Positions 27,988 through 36,473 of a stretch of DNA of 64,000 bases are shown here, in pieces. Location of the stretch: positions 62,001-126,000 of the forward strand of contig JADEXA010000002.1 of NCBI GenBank assembly GCA_015207365.1. Reading direction: 5' to 3'. The DNA comes from Vacuolonema iberomarrocanum LEGE 07170. GTDB taxonomy: Bacteria; Cyanobacteriota; Cyanobacteriia; Elainellales; Elainellaceae. Below the pieces are notes generated by a model, which saw only the letters and a program-made list of their open reading frames with translations, was not told where the DNA came from and made no database searches. Each line of letters begins with the position of its first letter. The first letter of the stretch is position 1. Made by a program: the position numbers and the translations under genes.

Positions 27988-28092
27988 GGCGATCGCAGCT
28001 CACAGGAATTCTAGTTTCAGAGAAGCACTCCAGCCTCAATCATGCAAGGAATAGCTCCGGTCGTAGAATGCCCACACCCAAGCCGACACTTG

Positions 28093-29259
28093 TCATCCCT
28101 TTTGGGCAGCGGAACCCAACTTTCTGAGCAGTGCTTGCGCCCGATCGCCCGTGCGTTGATTCTCTTCGGGCGTCCCGACGGTAATGCGCAAGCCACCACT
28201 GGTTTTGCGAATCAGGGTTCCCTCCTGTTTGAGCCTGTTGAACAGGTGATCGAGCGCCTTGTCAGGGTCGAGGTCTGCGGAGAGTACCGTCGGGTCGAGA
28301 CGCATAAAGAAGAAGTTGGCATCGCTCGGCCATACTTGCAACGCTGGAAAAGATCGCAGGCGATCGCCCAGTTTTTCCCGCTCTTGCCGAATCGTATCGA
28401 TAATAGGCAGCAACTCTGCACGATGCTGGAGGGTAAGCCGCGCAGCGGTTTGAGTCATGGCCGGGAGATTGTAGGGGAGGCGCACTTTTTCCAGGGCAGC
28501 AGCGACACCGGGATGGGCCAGCCCATAACCCACGCGATGGGAGGCCAGCCGAAAGGCCTTGGAGAAGGTTCGCAAAATCACCCAGTTGGGATGCTGAGGC
28601 AACTCAGGCAGTAACGAGGTTTGGCTGAACTCGAAGTAGGCTTCGTCGATCACCACCAAAATATGGTCAGGAATTTGCCGCAGCCAGTCAATTTCCGCTT
28701 CTGTCAGAGCGTTGGCGGTGGGCGAGTTGGGGTGAACCACAAACACAACCCGAATCGGCTGAGCATCGGTATCGGCGATCGCCGCCTGAGCTGCTGTGCA
28801 GTCGATCGCAAAGGTTGCCTCATCCCGCCCCACAGCCACCACAGGAATGCCCAGAGTATTGGCCGTGATGGCATACATGGAGAAAGTCGGATTGGCGACC
28901 AGAATGGAACCTTCCCCGCCCAGGCAGGTGGCAATCAGCAACGCACGGATCAACTCATCGGAACCATTACCAATAGAAATGTGCTCAGGCTGCACCCAAT
29001 CTGTATGGGCAGATTCGTTGGCATAGGTAGCGATCGCCTCCTTCAATGCAGCGTGACTTCCATCGGGATAGCGGTTTGACTCCAGGCTGTGCTGGTAATG
29101 CCATGCCAATTTTTGCTTCAGTTCCGCTGGCAAGTCATAGGGGCTTTCATTCGTATCCAGCCGATCCACGGTCGCCGGAGCCTCTGCCCCGACCCCACCG
29201 GGATGGGGTTTGTAAGCAGCCAGTTGAGCCAGATCCGATCGCAAAAAGGGCAGCAGCAT
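28093..29259 (-). CDS. hisC: Histidinol-phosphate aminotransferase
   Basis: This PLP-dependent enzyme of histidine biosynthesis converts imidazole acetol phosphate to histidinol phosphate using glutamate. The type I aminotransferase fold is clear: [51 protein letters not shown], and the PLP Lys in [20 protein letters not shown]. The frame extends to TTG/GTG codons at 29271/29268, but ATG 29259 gives the usual start [13 protein letters not shown] and has GGTGGA ahead of it. The protein is 388 aa, normal for the family. Confidence 0.92.
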   Translation of the reverse strand: MLLPFLRSDLAQLAAYKPHPGGVGAEAPATVDRLDTNESPYDLPAELKQKLAWHYQHSLESNRYPDGSHAALKEAIATYANESAHTDWVQPEHISIGNGSDELIRALLIATCLGGEGSILVANPTFSMYAITANTLGIPVVAVGRDEATFAIDCTAAQAAIADTDAQPIRVVFVVHPNSPTANALTEAEIDWLRQIPDHILVVIDEAYFEFSQTSLLPELPQHPNWVILRTFSKAFRLASHRVGYGLAHPGVAAALEKVRLPYNLPAMTQTAARLTLQHRAELLPIIDTIRQEREKLGDRLRSFPALQVWPSDANFFFMRLDPTVLSADLDPDKALDHLFNRLKQEGTLIRKTSGGLRITVGTPEENQRTGDRAQALLRKLGSAAQKG

Positions 29260-29787
29260 CCGTTCCACCAAGCATTGAGAAAATTAAGTTACAAACGAGC
29301 ACAATGAAGGCCACGGGCAAGGTCAGGTTTCAGCAATCATCCTGATCAAATTCCCTAGCACTTGTATCTAGAATACGTCGCTGTCTTCCGAGAAATGACG
29401 GAACATTCCATATTTCCAAACATTCTTTAGATGACGAGAGACAGGAAACAAGCCGTTCCGGCATCGTCGCAAAAACTGCAACACCACTCAATTCAGGGAG
29501 ACATGGGTAGACAATAAAACTAGGTTGCAAAACCATAGCGATTCAAACGCCGCATAAACCAATACAGGCAGCTGTGCCAATCTTGCATGCGCAAGCCAAA
29601 TCTGCAAGGAGACGGAGCGCAATACGGAACCTTGGATTGCAACAATTGTGACAATCCAAAATCCGAAATCTCCCTCCGCTCTTGACCGATAGATGCGGTT
29701 ATGTTTCGGTCAGTCGACCCTATTTAATCTCCTAAATTCAACAACGCATATCCAACACTGATCCCATCCAACACTGAGGCAAGATCG
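29260..29787. other. Divergent intergenic region between hisC and a lipoprotein gene
   Basis: This 528-bp stretch must carry the hisC promoter on the reverse strand and the lipoprotein promoter on the forward strand. I see no further gene or strong hairpin. Confidence 0.5.
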
Positions 29788-30525
29788 ATGAAGTTCATTT
29801 CACCTACCTGGCTGGCAGCGGCACTGTTGTTTGCAATGGGCTGCGCTGCCCCAGAACCTATGTCTCCAACCTCCACCAACTCTGCCCCCAAAGCAACGGA
29901 AACTCCAGTTGCCGTAACAGAAACCCCAGTTGCTAGTGCTCCCGCTTCTCCCGATGCGGTTGCCCAAGCTCCTACAATCGACCTGACGGTCGTTCCTGGC
30001 GAACGGGTCGGCGCGATCGATGCCAGCACCTCCCGTACTGAACTTGCTGAACTCTATGGTGAGGAAAATCTTACCGATGCGGATGTGCCGGTCGGCGAAG
30101 GGTTTGTCGAAGCCGGCACAACACTCGATATGGGCGAGGGGCGATCGCTCAACATTATCTGGAGCGACGAAACCCGCACCCAACCGCTCGAAGCCCGCGA
30201 CTTGGGCTCTGCGTGGCAATTGCCAGAAGGTATCGGGGTCGGCACTACCCTCGAAGAGCTAGAGGAGACTCTCGGCTCATTCGAACTGACAGGCTTCGGT
30301 TGGGATTACGGCGGTACAGTCTTCTTCGAAGGCACCCCTCTGGCCGAGTATGACGGACTGGTGTGGGTGCGCCTGGCTCCCCCAGATGCCAGGCTCGCCA
30401 ACAGCCCCGAGATTTTTGAAGCCGTGATGGGCGATCGCATGATTCCTAGCGATGACCCCAACCTGGATACCCTTGACCTCACCGTAGTCGACATGGGCGT
30501 CTATCTCAGCAGCCCAAGCCAATAA
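29788..30525 (+). CDS. Lipoprotein of unknown function, 245 aa
   Basis: The signal peptide ends in a lipobox (AALLFAMGC, Cys at residue 19), so the mature protein is lipid-anchored. A Thr/Ala/Pro-rich spacer to about residue 65 precedes a globular domain: PGERVGAIDASTSRTELAEL, YGEENLTDADVPVGEGFVE, NIIWSDETRTQPLEARDLGS, GIGVGTTLEELEETLGSFEL. The opening of this domain (a start-point residue then T-R-x-E-L) recalls small periplasmic repeat proteins, but I do not recognise a named family. Alone on its strand. Confidence 0.75.
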   Translation: MKFISPTWLAAALLFAMGCAAPEPMSPTSTNSAPKATETPVAVTETPVASAPASPDAVAQAPTIDLTVVPGERVGAIDASTSRTELAELYGEENLTDADVPVGEGFVEAGTTLDMGEGRSLNIIWSDETRTQPLEARDLGSAWQLPEGIGVGTTLEELEETLGSFELTGFGWDYGGTVFFEGTPLAEYDGLVWVRLAPPDARLANSPEIFEAVMGDRMIPSDDPNLDTLDLTVVDMGVYLSSPSQ

Positions 30526-30537
30526 GGAAACTTAGGA

Positions 30538-31342
30538 TCACAGCGGCTTTCTAAAGCACACAATTGGATCACGCAGGCACAAACCAACATCCGGTTCCAG
30601 GACTTCCCACCCAATCGACTCTAGCATCTCACAGGTTTCTTGGACACCTGCGTGGTACCAGCGACCTGGAGTCGTTGAGATATCATTCTTGTCAAGCTCG
30701 CCCCAATTGCCGTAAAGCGAATTGCGTCCTTGGCGAAACTGTTCCACATAGCCCGCAGCATCATTCAAGCAATGCAAGATTGGGTCAGGCCCAACACGCC
30801 GCACCCGCAGTTGATTGAGATTGCGCACGGCTGCATTGTACTTGTCAAAGTCACTGATCATCACCATGCCCATTGCGCCCGCTTGCATCTTGGGAAAGAG
30901 GTTGCGGTAATACTCACATTGTCCTTCCCAAGTGATGTGGCAAAAGACCCCAAAGGAAAATAGGAAGTGGAAATAATCGTCAGGCAAGTCTCTACAGGAA
31001 AAATCCTGAGTCTGGAGATAATGCACCTTTTCCTTATGCTCCGTGCCGACGTAGTCCCAAAAGTGGTTATCTTCGGCAGAAACAGCATCCAAGCACCAAA
31101 TCTCTTTGGCGGGTAGCAAGGTTTTAGTCCAGGCACCGCGCCCCGGCCCAATCTCGACAACAACGGTTTCAGCATCGATATAAGGGCGAACGCAAGCTTG
31201 GTATACAGCATGGAGTAAGGAAATATAACCTAACTCCCCATAGGAGCTTTCGCTAACCGGATTGAGTGGATCCCCTTCATAATATCCGCCCTGCCACAGC
31301 CCTTGAAAGCGCTGAATCTCCTCACGATCGGCTGGCTACCAT
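30538..31342 (-). pseudogene. Class I SAM methyltransferase gene with a 5' frameshift
   Basis: The reverse-strand frame from 31335 to the stop at 30538 encodes a methyltransferase-like protein. It includes VVVEIGPGRGAWTK (SAM motif I), then WCLDAVSAEDNHFWDYVG and DYFHFLFSFGVFCHITWEGQ. This frame has no ATG, GTG or TTG until 31119, which lies after motif I. Just upstream, in another frame, an ATG at 31342 follows a good GGGAG ribosome-binding site and is stopped after six codons. A single-base indel between 31336 and 31342 would join them. Either the gene is broken or the base call is wrong here. Neighbours are also methyltransferase-like. Confidence 0.7.
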
Positions 31343-31477
31343 AATGACTCCCTCAGGGAATATCGATACAAGATTTTAATAATCGCTAGTTTTTGTAACC
31401 TGTGCTTCACTAAGACATAAACATGAGTATCAGCCACAGGCTGATAACAACTCAGATCGAAGGAATCGGGGGTTAGT

Positions 31478-32254
31478 ATGGCTATTTCTCAGTCGGAGTA
31501 CACCTTTTTATCTATCCTGTCGCAACTGTCGATTTTTCCAGAAAATCCTACAATTCTGGAGTTTGGAGAACAGCACTGGCATGGAGATGTTTCTCTTGAT
31601 GATGTCAAGCAAGATGTCGACATATTTCTACCGGAAAAATCTCAGCAAATTCGGCAAGCACTCAGCGATCTGATGCAAAGACAAGATGATCAGAAAAACT
31701 TTGATATGGCAAAGATTGTCTATCGATTATTCCTTGATTATCATTCCCTCGTCGCCATTGATTTACATGGAACCGAACATAGTTTACCCCTTGATCTCAA
31801 TTACGAAATCTCTCTTGATCAAAAGTTTGATATCGCTATTAACTTTGGTACTGGAGAGCATGTCTTTAATGTGTATCAATTTTTCAAGACTATCCATGAA
31901 TACATAAAACCCGATGGCATTATGCTGCATGTCATGCCGTTTCTAGGGTGGATGGATCACGGCTTCTTCAATTTTCAGCCCACTTTCTATTGGGATCTTG
32001 CGGAAAGTAATCATTATGAAGTCTTAGCTTTCCTATTCATCCGTGGAAAAGAATTTCTCTATCTTGAAGATCGTCAAGCTGTTACAAGCTATCTGATGGC
32101 ACTACGACTCGAACCTAAAAAATGCTCTATCGTACCGTCTAATGCTTATATTGCTATGCGAAAAACAGATAAGCCGACTGATTTTCAAATTCCTATGCAG
32201 AATTTTTTCCAAATGACTCCAGAAGAGTACTGGAGCTTATCAAAAAAGTTTTAG
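31478..32254 (+). CDS. Methyltransferase-like protein, 258 aa
   Basis: The protein shows the outline of a class I methyltransferase: TILEFGEQHW near residue 25 in the place of motif I, SLVAIDLHGTE at the end of strand 2, FDIAINFGTGEHVFNVYQFF at strand 4, and IKPDGIMLHVMPFLGWMDHG at strand 5. The glycine-rich loop is weak, so catalytic activity is uncertain. It is more AT-rich than its flanks, and lies between two reverse-strand methyltransferase genes, which suggests lateral transfer into a sugar-modification cluster. Confidence 0.7.
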   Translation: MAISQSEYTFLSILSQLSIFPENPTILEFGEQHWHGDVSLDDVKQDVDIFLPEKSQQIRQALSDLMQRQDDQKNFDMAKIVYRLFLDYHSLVAIDLHGTEHSLPLDLNYEISLDQKFDIAINFGTGEHVFNVYQFFKTIHEYIKPDGIMLHVMPFLGWMDHGFFNFQPTFYWDLAESNHYEVLAFLFIRGKEFLYLEDRQAVTSYLMALRLEPKKCSIVPSNAYIAMRKTDKPTDFQIPMQNFFQMTPEEYWSLSKKF

Positions 32255-32264
32255 CTACGCTCCC

Positions 32265-32873
32265 CTATTGATGGTGTCGCAGTAGAAAAACGACATCAAA
32301 TTCATATTCCCAGTTGAAATGGCGGTAGCAAGTAAATTTGTTGAATAAATCGAGAATATCCTGCAAGCGAAAATCATAAAGATGGAACGGGTTGTAGTGT
32401 GTTGTTTTTTTGCTGGGATAGGTCAGGATGACTTTGTTGATGGCATTGCGATCAACAAAATTTGGCAAGACGGAGGTGTCGCGAATATGCTCAATGGTTT
32501 CAACGGTCATGAGCATATCAATGGGGCGATCGCTCCTCCATTCCGCCAGATCTGAAGCATAAAACTCGACTCGTTCGCTGGCATACTCCTGCTTGGCAAA
32601 TTGAACCGTTTCTGGATCGGCATCGACCCCAATCACATGCTTAACATCAGGGTTAGTCGCCAACAGGTAGCTACCGTAGCCGCACCCACAGGCTGCATCG
32701 CACACTACCCCTTCAGCAAATTGGCGCAACAGTGCATACCGCTCGATGTGACGCATTAGGCGAATCTGAGATTCCACTTCTAGGAGCTTTTGGCGATCGA
32801 TATACAATCGTTGATCCACAACTTTGCGCGTTGCGTTAGTGAAGTTAGGTTGATGCAAGTCGGTTGTTCTCAT
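32265..32873 (-). CDS. Class I SAM-dependent methyltransferase
   Basis: This 202-aa protein carries a clear SAM-binding core: VVCDAACGCGYGSYLLA (motif I), VIGVDADPETVQFAKQEY (acidic residue binding the ribose), VEFYASDLAEWRSD (motif II region) and DMLMTVETIEHIRD (motif III). It converges with the previous gene, ending 11 bp away. A glycosyltransferase gene follows further along the reverse strand. The methyl acceptor may be a sugar or peptide-linked glycan; that is inference from context. Confidence 0.85.
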   Translation of the reverse strand: MRTTDLHQPNFTNATRKVVDQRLYIDRQKLLEVESQIRLMRHIERYALLRQFAEGVVCDAACGCGYGSYLLATNPDVKHVIGVDADPETVQFAKQEYASERVEFYASDLAEWRSDRPIDMLMTVETIEHIRDTSVLPNFVDRNAINKVILTYPSKKTTHYNPFHLYDFRLQDILDLFNKFTCYRHFNWEYEFDVVFLLRHHQ

Positions 32874-33056
32874 GGGGTTTCCTATTATTTTGCCGACATT
32901 TGGAGGCAGATGAATGAAGAATTACAATTCTCAGTCAGTAAGGATGAATAAAGCAAGGAGCTATTACTATCACTGACATGTATATACATGAGCATTCCCA
33001 AGACGGCGACAATTTATGCTGAGGAATTACGAGATTCGAATGCTTATGATAGCCTC

Positions 33057-34142
33057 TCAATTGACTTTACTTTTTCGATCTTCAATATCTGCCTGGATAG
33101 TGTTCCACACTGTGGCGTAAATATCCTTCCAGTTATGCTCCCGAATCACCTGTTCACGTACAGCACGACTCCGATTCATTAGCTCCTCTTCCGGCATTTC
33201 CAAAGCATGTTGAATAATGGCATGGTTTTCCTTCGGGTCGTGAGTGAGATAAATGGCATGGGGACTAACGAAGCCACTCTCGGGTGTTACGAGGGGGACG
33301 AGTCCTCTAGCACAGCTTTCGAGGATGGTGGTAGCTTGGGCATCAGCATAGGCTGTATGAATGTAGAAATCACAGTTAGTGACAGCCCACTCTTGAAACT
33401 CAGGGTCACTATTATCCACACTACCAATGAAGTTGAAGAAATAGGTTTCGTCACCAACCCGGAACTTAGCTAGCCCTGGATTGGTATCAGGAAGCACCTG
33501 AGTCGCAACGTGCAGCATCGTATCTAAATCAGCAACACTTTTGCAGGTAATATCGAAGCCTTTGTAGGTAGACAGGTTGCTGATGTGGAGAAGCTGACGT
33601 TCACCTACGGGGTTAAACGACTTTTTAATGCATTGGAAGTTCTGCACTGCGAGTCCCATGTTGCAATGAACAAGTTTGTCCTTTACACGTGTTTGGATAG
33701 TGTTTGCAGAAGATTCATGAGTACGTTTGATCCAGATTTCACCACATAGGCCAAATATCTTAGAGGCAGCCATTAACTGCGATTCCAGGAAAGGCATATT
33801 TGCTGTCCAGATGTTGGGCCAGTCTGTTACCCAAGGCGTCAAAATGTAAGTATTGGGATGAGAAGGGGTTCCGGCAGCTAGAGCATTGTCACGAACCCAA
33901 TCATGAACCAAGCCACCATGAACTTGGGTCATCTCCCGATGTAATCCATCCCAAGTAAGATGCCCCAGAAGAATATCATTAGGGTTTTCTGTAACTCTGC
34001 CACTTTGGCAGTGTGTTTGATTAAATGCGGCACGTTGACTCAGATAATATTCCGCCCATTTTGCAATTTCTAGATTAGACAACTCGTAAATGTCGAGACT
34101 ATACTCTCGCATTGCATAACCGAGCCAGAAGAAATGCAGCAT
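33057..34142 (-). CDS. GT4-type glycosyltransferase
   Basis: This 361-aa protein has the two-lobed plan of GT-B enzymes. The donor-binding lobe is visible: RQLLHISNLSTYKGFDITCK after residue 180, then DFYIHTAYADAQATTILESC with the acidic residue that contacts the donor, and ARGLVPLVTPESGFVSPHAI. The N-terminal lobe is less standard (GHLTWDGLHREMTQVHGGLV). It lies between methyltransferase genes and two pilin genes, all on the reverse strand. Target unknown. Confidence 0.8.
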   Translation of the reverse strand: MLHFFWLGYAMREYSLDIYELSNLEIAKWAEYYLSQRAAFNQTHCQSGRVTENPNDILLGHLTWDGLHREMTQVHGGLVHDWVRDNALAAGTPSHPNTYILTPWVTDWPNIWTANMPFLESQLMAASKIFGLCGEIWIKRTHESSANTIQTRVKDKLVHCNMGLAVQNFQCIKKSFNPVGERQLLHISNLSTYKGFDITCKSVADLDTMLHVATQVLPDTNPGLAKFRVGDETYFFNFIGSVDNSDPEFQEWAVTNCDFYIHTAYADAQATTILESCARGLVPLVTPESGFVSPHAIYLTHDPKENHAIIQHALEMPEEELMNRSRAVREQVIREHNWKDIYATVWNTIQADIEDRKSKVN

Positions 34143-34496
34143 TTTGGGTCTGCTCTCATCACGAAACGATGTGTTTATAAACTAGCAAGAGGCTTGCTCT
34201 TGTTACAGGAATTAGAGAGAGCCCCATCCACTATGTGGGTTATGTAGCTAGAACTGCTGCCATTCTTATGCCTCTAGTAGAGGCCATGCAAGCAAATGAA
34301 AAATGAGGCTTACGCACCTGCTCTACAAAGTATCAGGATCTTGCTGGGCTCAGTATCTGCGCTTTCATAAAGTATCGTTCCCAAAACGACCATAGTTATA
34401 CCTTTTGGGAAACACAAAGCATCCACTGCCAAAAAGCTGTGGATGCTGAGTAAAGTCAATAGAACTCTGCAAGCCTAAACAAACACAAGAATCAGC
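34143..34496. other. Short intergenic region containing the first pilin terminator
   Basis: Apart from the hairpin at 34418-34447, I see nothing in this 350-bp stretch. The glycosyltransferase promoter should lie here on the reverse strand. Confidence 0.45.
34418..34447 (-). terminator. Terminator of the downstream pilin gene
   Basis: On the reverse strand AGCATCCAC, a 12-nt loop and GTGGATGCT are followed by TTGTGTTT. It lies 50 bp after the pilin stop. Confidence 0.6.
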
Positions 34497-35033
34497 TCAC
34501 TGACCGACCAAAGCTGCATCATTGCCACAGTCAGCATCTTGGGGATCAGGACGCCCATCGGTGAAGTTGATGCCGCCAGGAGATGGCGGAGTGTCGCTAG
34601 GTTCAATCGTTTCACAAGCGATAGCGGGTAGGTCGTTAGCGGTTGCAAGCACAAAACCAGCGTAGGATTTCAGATTCGCTTTTTGAGCAGTTCCTTGGAC
34701 AGTCGTGAATGGCTCAGCACCTGTGTAGACCTTCGGAGTGACAGTGTATTTATAGTTTTGCGTGTCGGGAACGGATGCTTCCACTTCCGTTTGAGCCCCG
34801 AAACGGGCATACTCAACATAGTAAGCTTGCTGACCACGGTTGACAGAACCAACGTAGGTTCTAGCTTCAGTCTGACGTGCTTTGTTTGCTTGATTTAAGA
34901 AGGAAGGCAGAGCGATCGCCGACAGAATACCAATAATAACAATTACAACTAATAGCTCAATCAGGGTAAAACCTTGGTCCTTGCGCTTTTGGATTAAGTG
35001 TTGAAGGAACTTAGCTTTTAGTTCGGTTTTCAC
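34497..35033 (-). CDS. Type IV pilin, major-pilin type (second of a tandem pair)
   Basis: This 178-aa prepilin is cleaved by PilD after the glycine in KRKDQG, leaving mature FTLIELLVVIVIIGILSAIA with the Glu at +5. The leader (about 20 residues, with LKAKFLQHLIQKRK) is long for the type but normal in cyanobacteria. The C-terminal Cys pair in ACETIEPSD and DADCGNDAA should form the D-region disulfide. The start is GTG 35033 with GAGGAG about ten bases upstream. A paralogue lies 430 bp upstream, identical over most of the N-terminal 65 residues and different in the C-terminal half. Confidence 0.9.
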   Translation of the reverse strand: MKTELKAKFLQHLIQKRKDQGFTLIELLVVIVIIGILSAIALPSFLNQANKARQTEARTYVGSVNRGQQAYYVEYARFGAQTEVEASVPDTQNYKYTVTPKVYTGAEPFTTVQGTAQKANLKSYAGFVLATANDLPAIACETIEPSDTPPSPGGINFTDGRPDPQDADCGNDAALVGQ

Positions 35034-35462
35034 GAGTGATTATCTCCTCGAGTTGTTGTGGGATAGTGACTTTCAACTCCTAATGATAATTTACTCGCTC
35101 ACGAGCCAAGTGTTGGCCAACTGTGTTCAGACCCGTAGAAAGTTCACTAAAACTTTGCAGTTCTCTCGCAATGTCAGTAGTTTATCTAATGCGTTTTCCG
35201 AATTAGCCTGTTATTCATTCGCAGGTGGACGAATCGGATTGTCAAGGTCTGTGTATGTTGCTCGGAACATCCAAAAAAGCAAAACGTGAATTCATAGCAG
35301 ACCTAATTCGTATATCGAGTATGAAATGCAAACGCCCTAGCCTTTTGCATCCGTTTCGAGCGGCCAGGCATATGGTTTAAACGAAACATCCGCAGCCCTC
35401 AGGCTGCGGATGTTCAGAAAAGCTGATATAACTCTGTACTCTAAGCAGTTAGAGTGGGCAAA
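35034..35462. other. Spacer between the two pilin genes
   Basis: It holds the terminator of the upstream pilin (35385-35414) and the promoter of the downstream pilin. No gene is supported. Confidence 0.5.
35385..35414 (-). terminator. Terminator of the upstream pilin gene
   Basis: On the reverse strand AACATCCGCAGCC, a 4-nt loop and its complement are followed by TCGTTT. The 13-bp perfect stem lies about 50 bp after the pilin stop. Confidence 0.7.
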
Positions 35463-35999
35463 TTACTGACCAACCAGAGCTGCATCAGCACCACAGTCGC
35501 CATCCACGGGAGCAGGCCGTCCAGCATCGAAAGTAATACCTGTGGGAGTGGGTGCGGTTTCACTGGGATCGACAGTTTCGCAAACGATACCGGGGAGATC
35601 GTTAGCTGTTGCAATTACATAACCTGCGTAGGACTTCAGGTTAGCCTTTTGAGCTGTTCCGGTGATGGTCGTGGTCTCATCGAGGTCACCAGCAGGGGTT
35701 CCGGCCACAGCGTACTTGTAGTTTTGCGTGTCGGGAACGGATGCTTCAACTTCCGTTTGTTCGCCGAAACGAGCGTACTCAACGTAGTAAGCTTGCTGAC
35801 CACGGTTGATGGAACCAACGTAGGTCTTCGCTTCGGTTTGACGAGCCTTGTTGGCTTGGTTCAGGAAGGAAGGCAGCGCGATCGCCGACAGAATACCAAT
35901 GATAACGATTACAACCAACAGTTCAATCAGAGTGAAGCCCTTGTTTTCGCGCTTTTGGATCAGGTGCTGAAGAAACTTGGCTTTCAGTTCGGTTTTCAT
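35463..35999 (-). CDS. Type IV pilin, major-pilin type (first of a tandem pair)
   Basis: This 178-aa prepilin closely resembles the gene at 34497. The leader ends in KRENKG, cleaved before FTLIELLVVIVIIGILSAIA. The N-terminal helix continues through LPSFLNQANKARQTEAKTYV, and the D-region Cys pair is in VCETVDPSE and DGDCGADAA. It has AAGGAG 11 bases before its ATG. The main differences from the paralogue are in the surface-exposed region of about residues 90-125. Such proteins form pili for twitching, phototaxis and DNA uptake. Confidence 0.9.
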   Translation of the reverse strand: MKTELKAKFLQHLIQKRENKGFTLIELLVVIVIIGILSAIALPSFLNQANKARQTEAKTYVGSINRGQQAYYVEYARFGEQTEVEASVPDTQNYKYAVAGTPAGDLDETTTITGTAQKANLKSYAGYVIATANDLPGIVCETVDPSETAPTPTGITFDAGRPAPVDGDCGADAALVGQ

Positions 36000-36473
36000 G
36001 AGTTGTTGTCTCCTTGAGTTGTTGCGGGATAGTGGTTTCTAACTCCTATGGATAATTTGCCCACCTCCATTCAGTTTCATATCACCCCCATCAAAAAAAC
36101 TTTGATTTTTCTTGAGGAAATACCTGAAACCCAAATATTCCCAGGATCTGAGCTGATAAAGTTATGGCTTATCTCAGGAACTATAGCTCTGCATATCCCA
36201 CAGTTTATCTATACAAGCCATGCTTCAGACTCTATGTTGGGTGGCTGAATGCATGACAAGACGATGCAGGATGTTTGGCTGAAACTCAGTTAGCTGTTTC
36301 AAGCCGATAATGAGCGCTTCAAAGTCGCCAGCGCTGACGATACGTGGCTTGCTTGAGGTTGGGGCGATCGCCCCAACCTCAAGCAAGCAAACAGTGAAAC
36401 GGCGTGATCAAAACAGAAATCTCTCGGGAACCGTAGGATGTTACAGGTTCTTTACATTTTGTTTGGGTAAGCC
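36000..36473. other. Divergent intergenic region between pilin and antiporter genes
   Basis: It should carry the pilin promoter (reverse) and antiporter promoter (forward). A 42-nt perfect palindrome centred on a HIP1 site lies at 36347-36388. No gene is supported. Confidence 0.5.
36347..36388. repeat. 42-nt perfect palindrome centred on HIP1
   Basis: Both strands read the same: GCTTGCTTGAGGTTGGGGC then GATC and the complement. The HIP1 octamer is exactly in the middle. It lies about 85 bp before the antiporter start and has no U-run. Confidence 0.8.

Noticed and set aside
30538..31119. Methyltransferase gene starting at TTG 31119 as an intact short gene
   Set aside because: That start would remove SAM motif I, which is encoded in frame just upstream.
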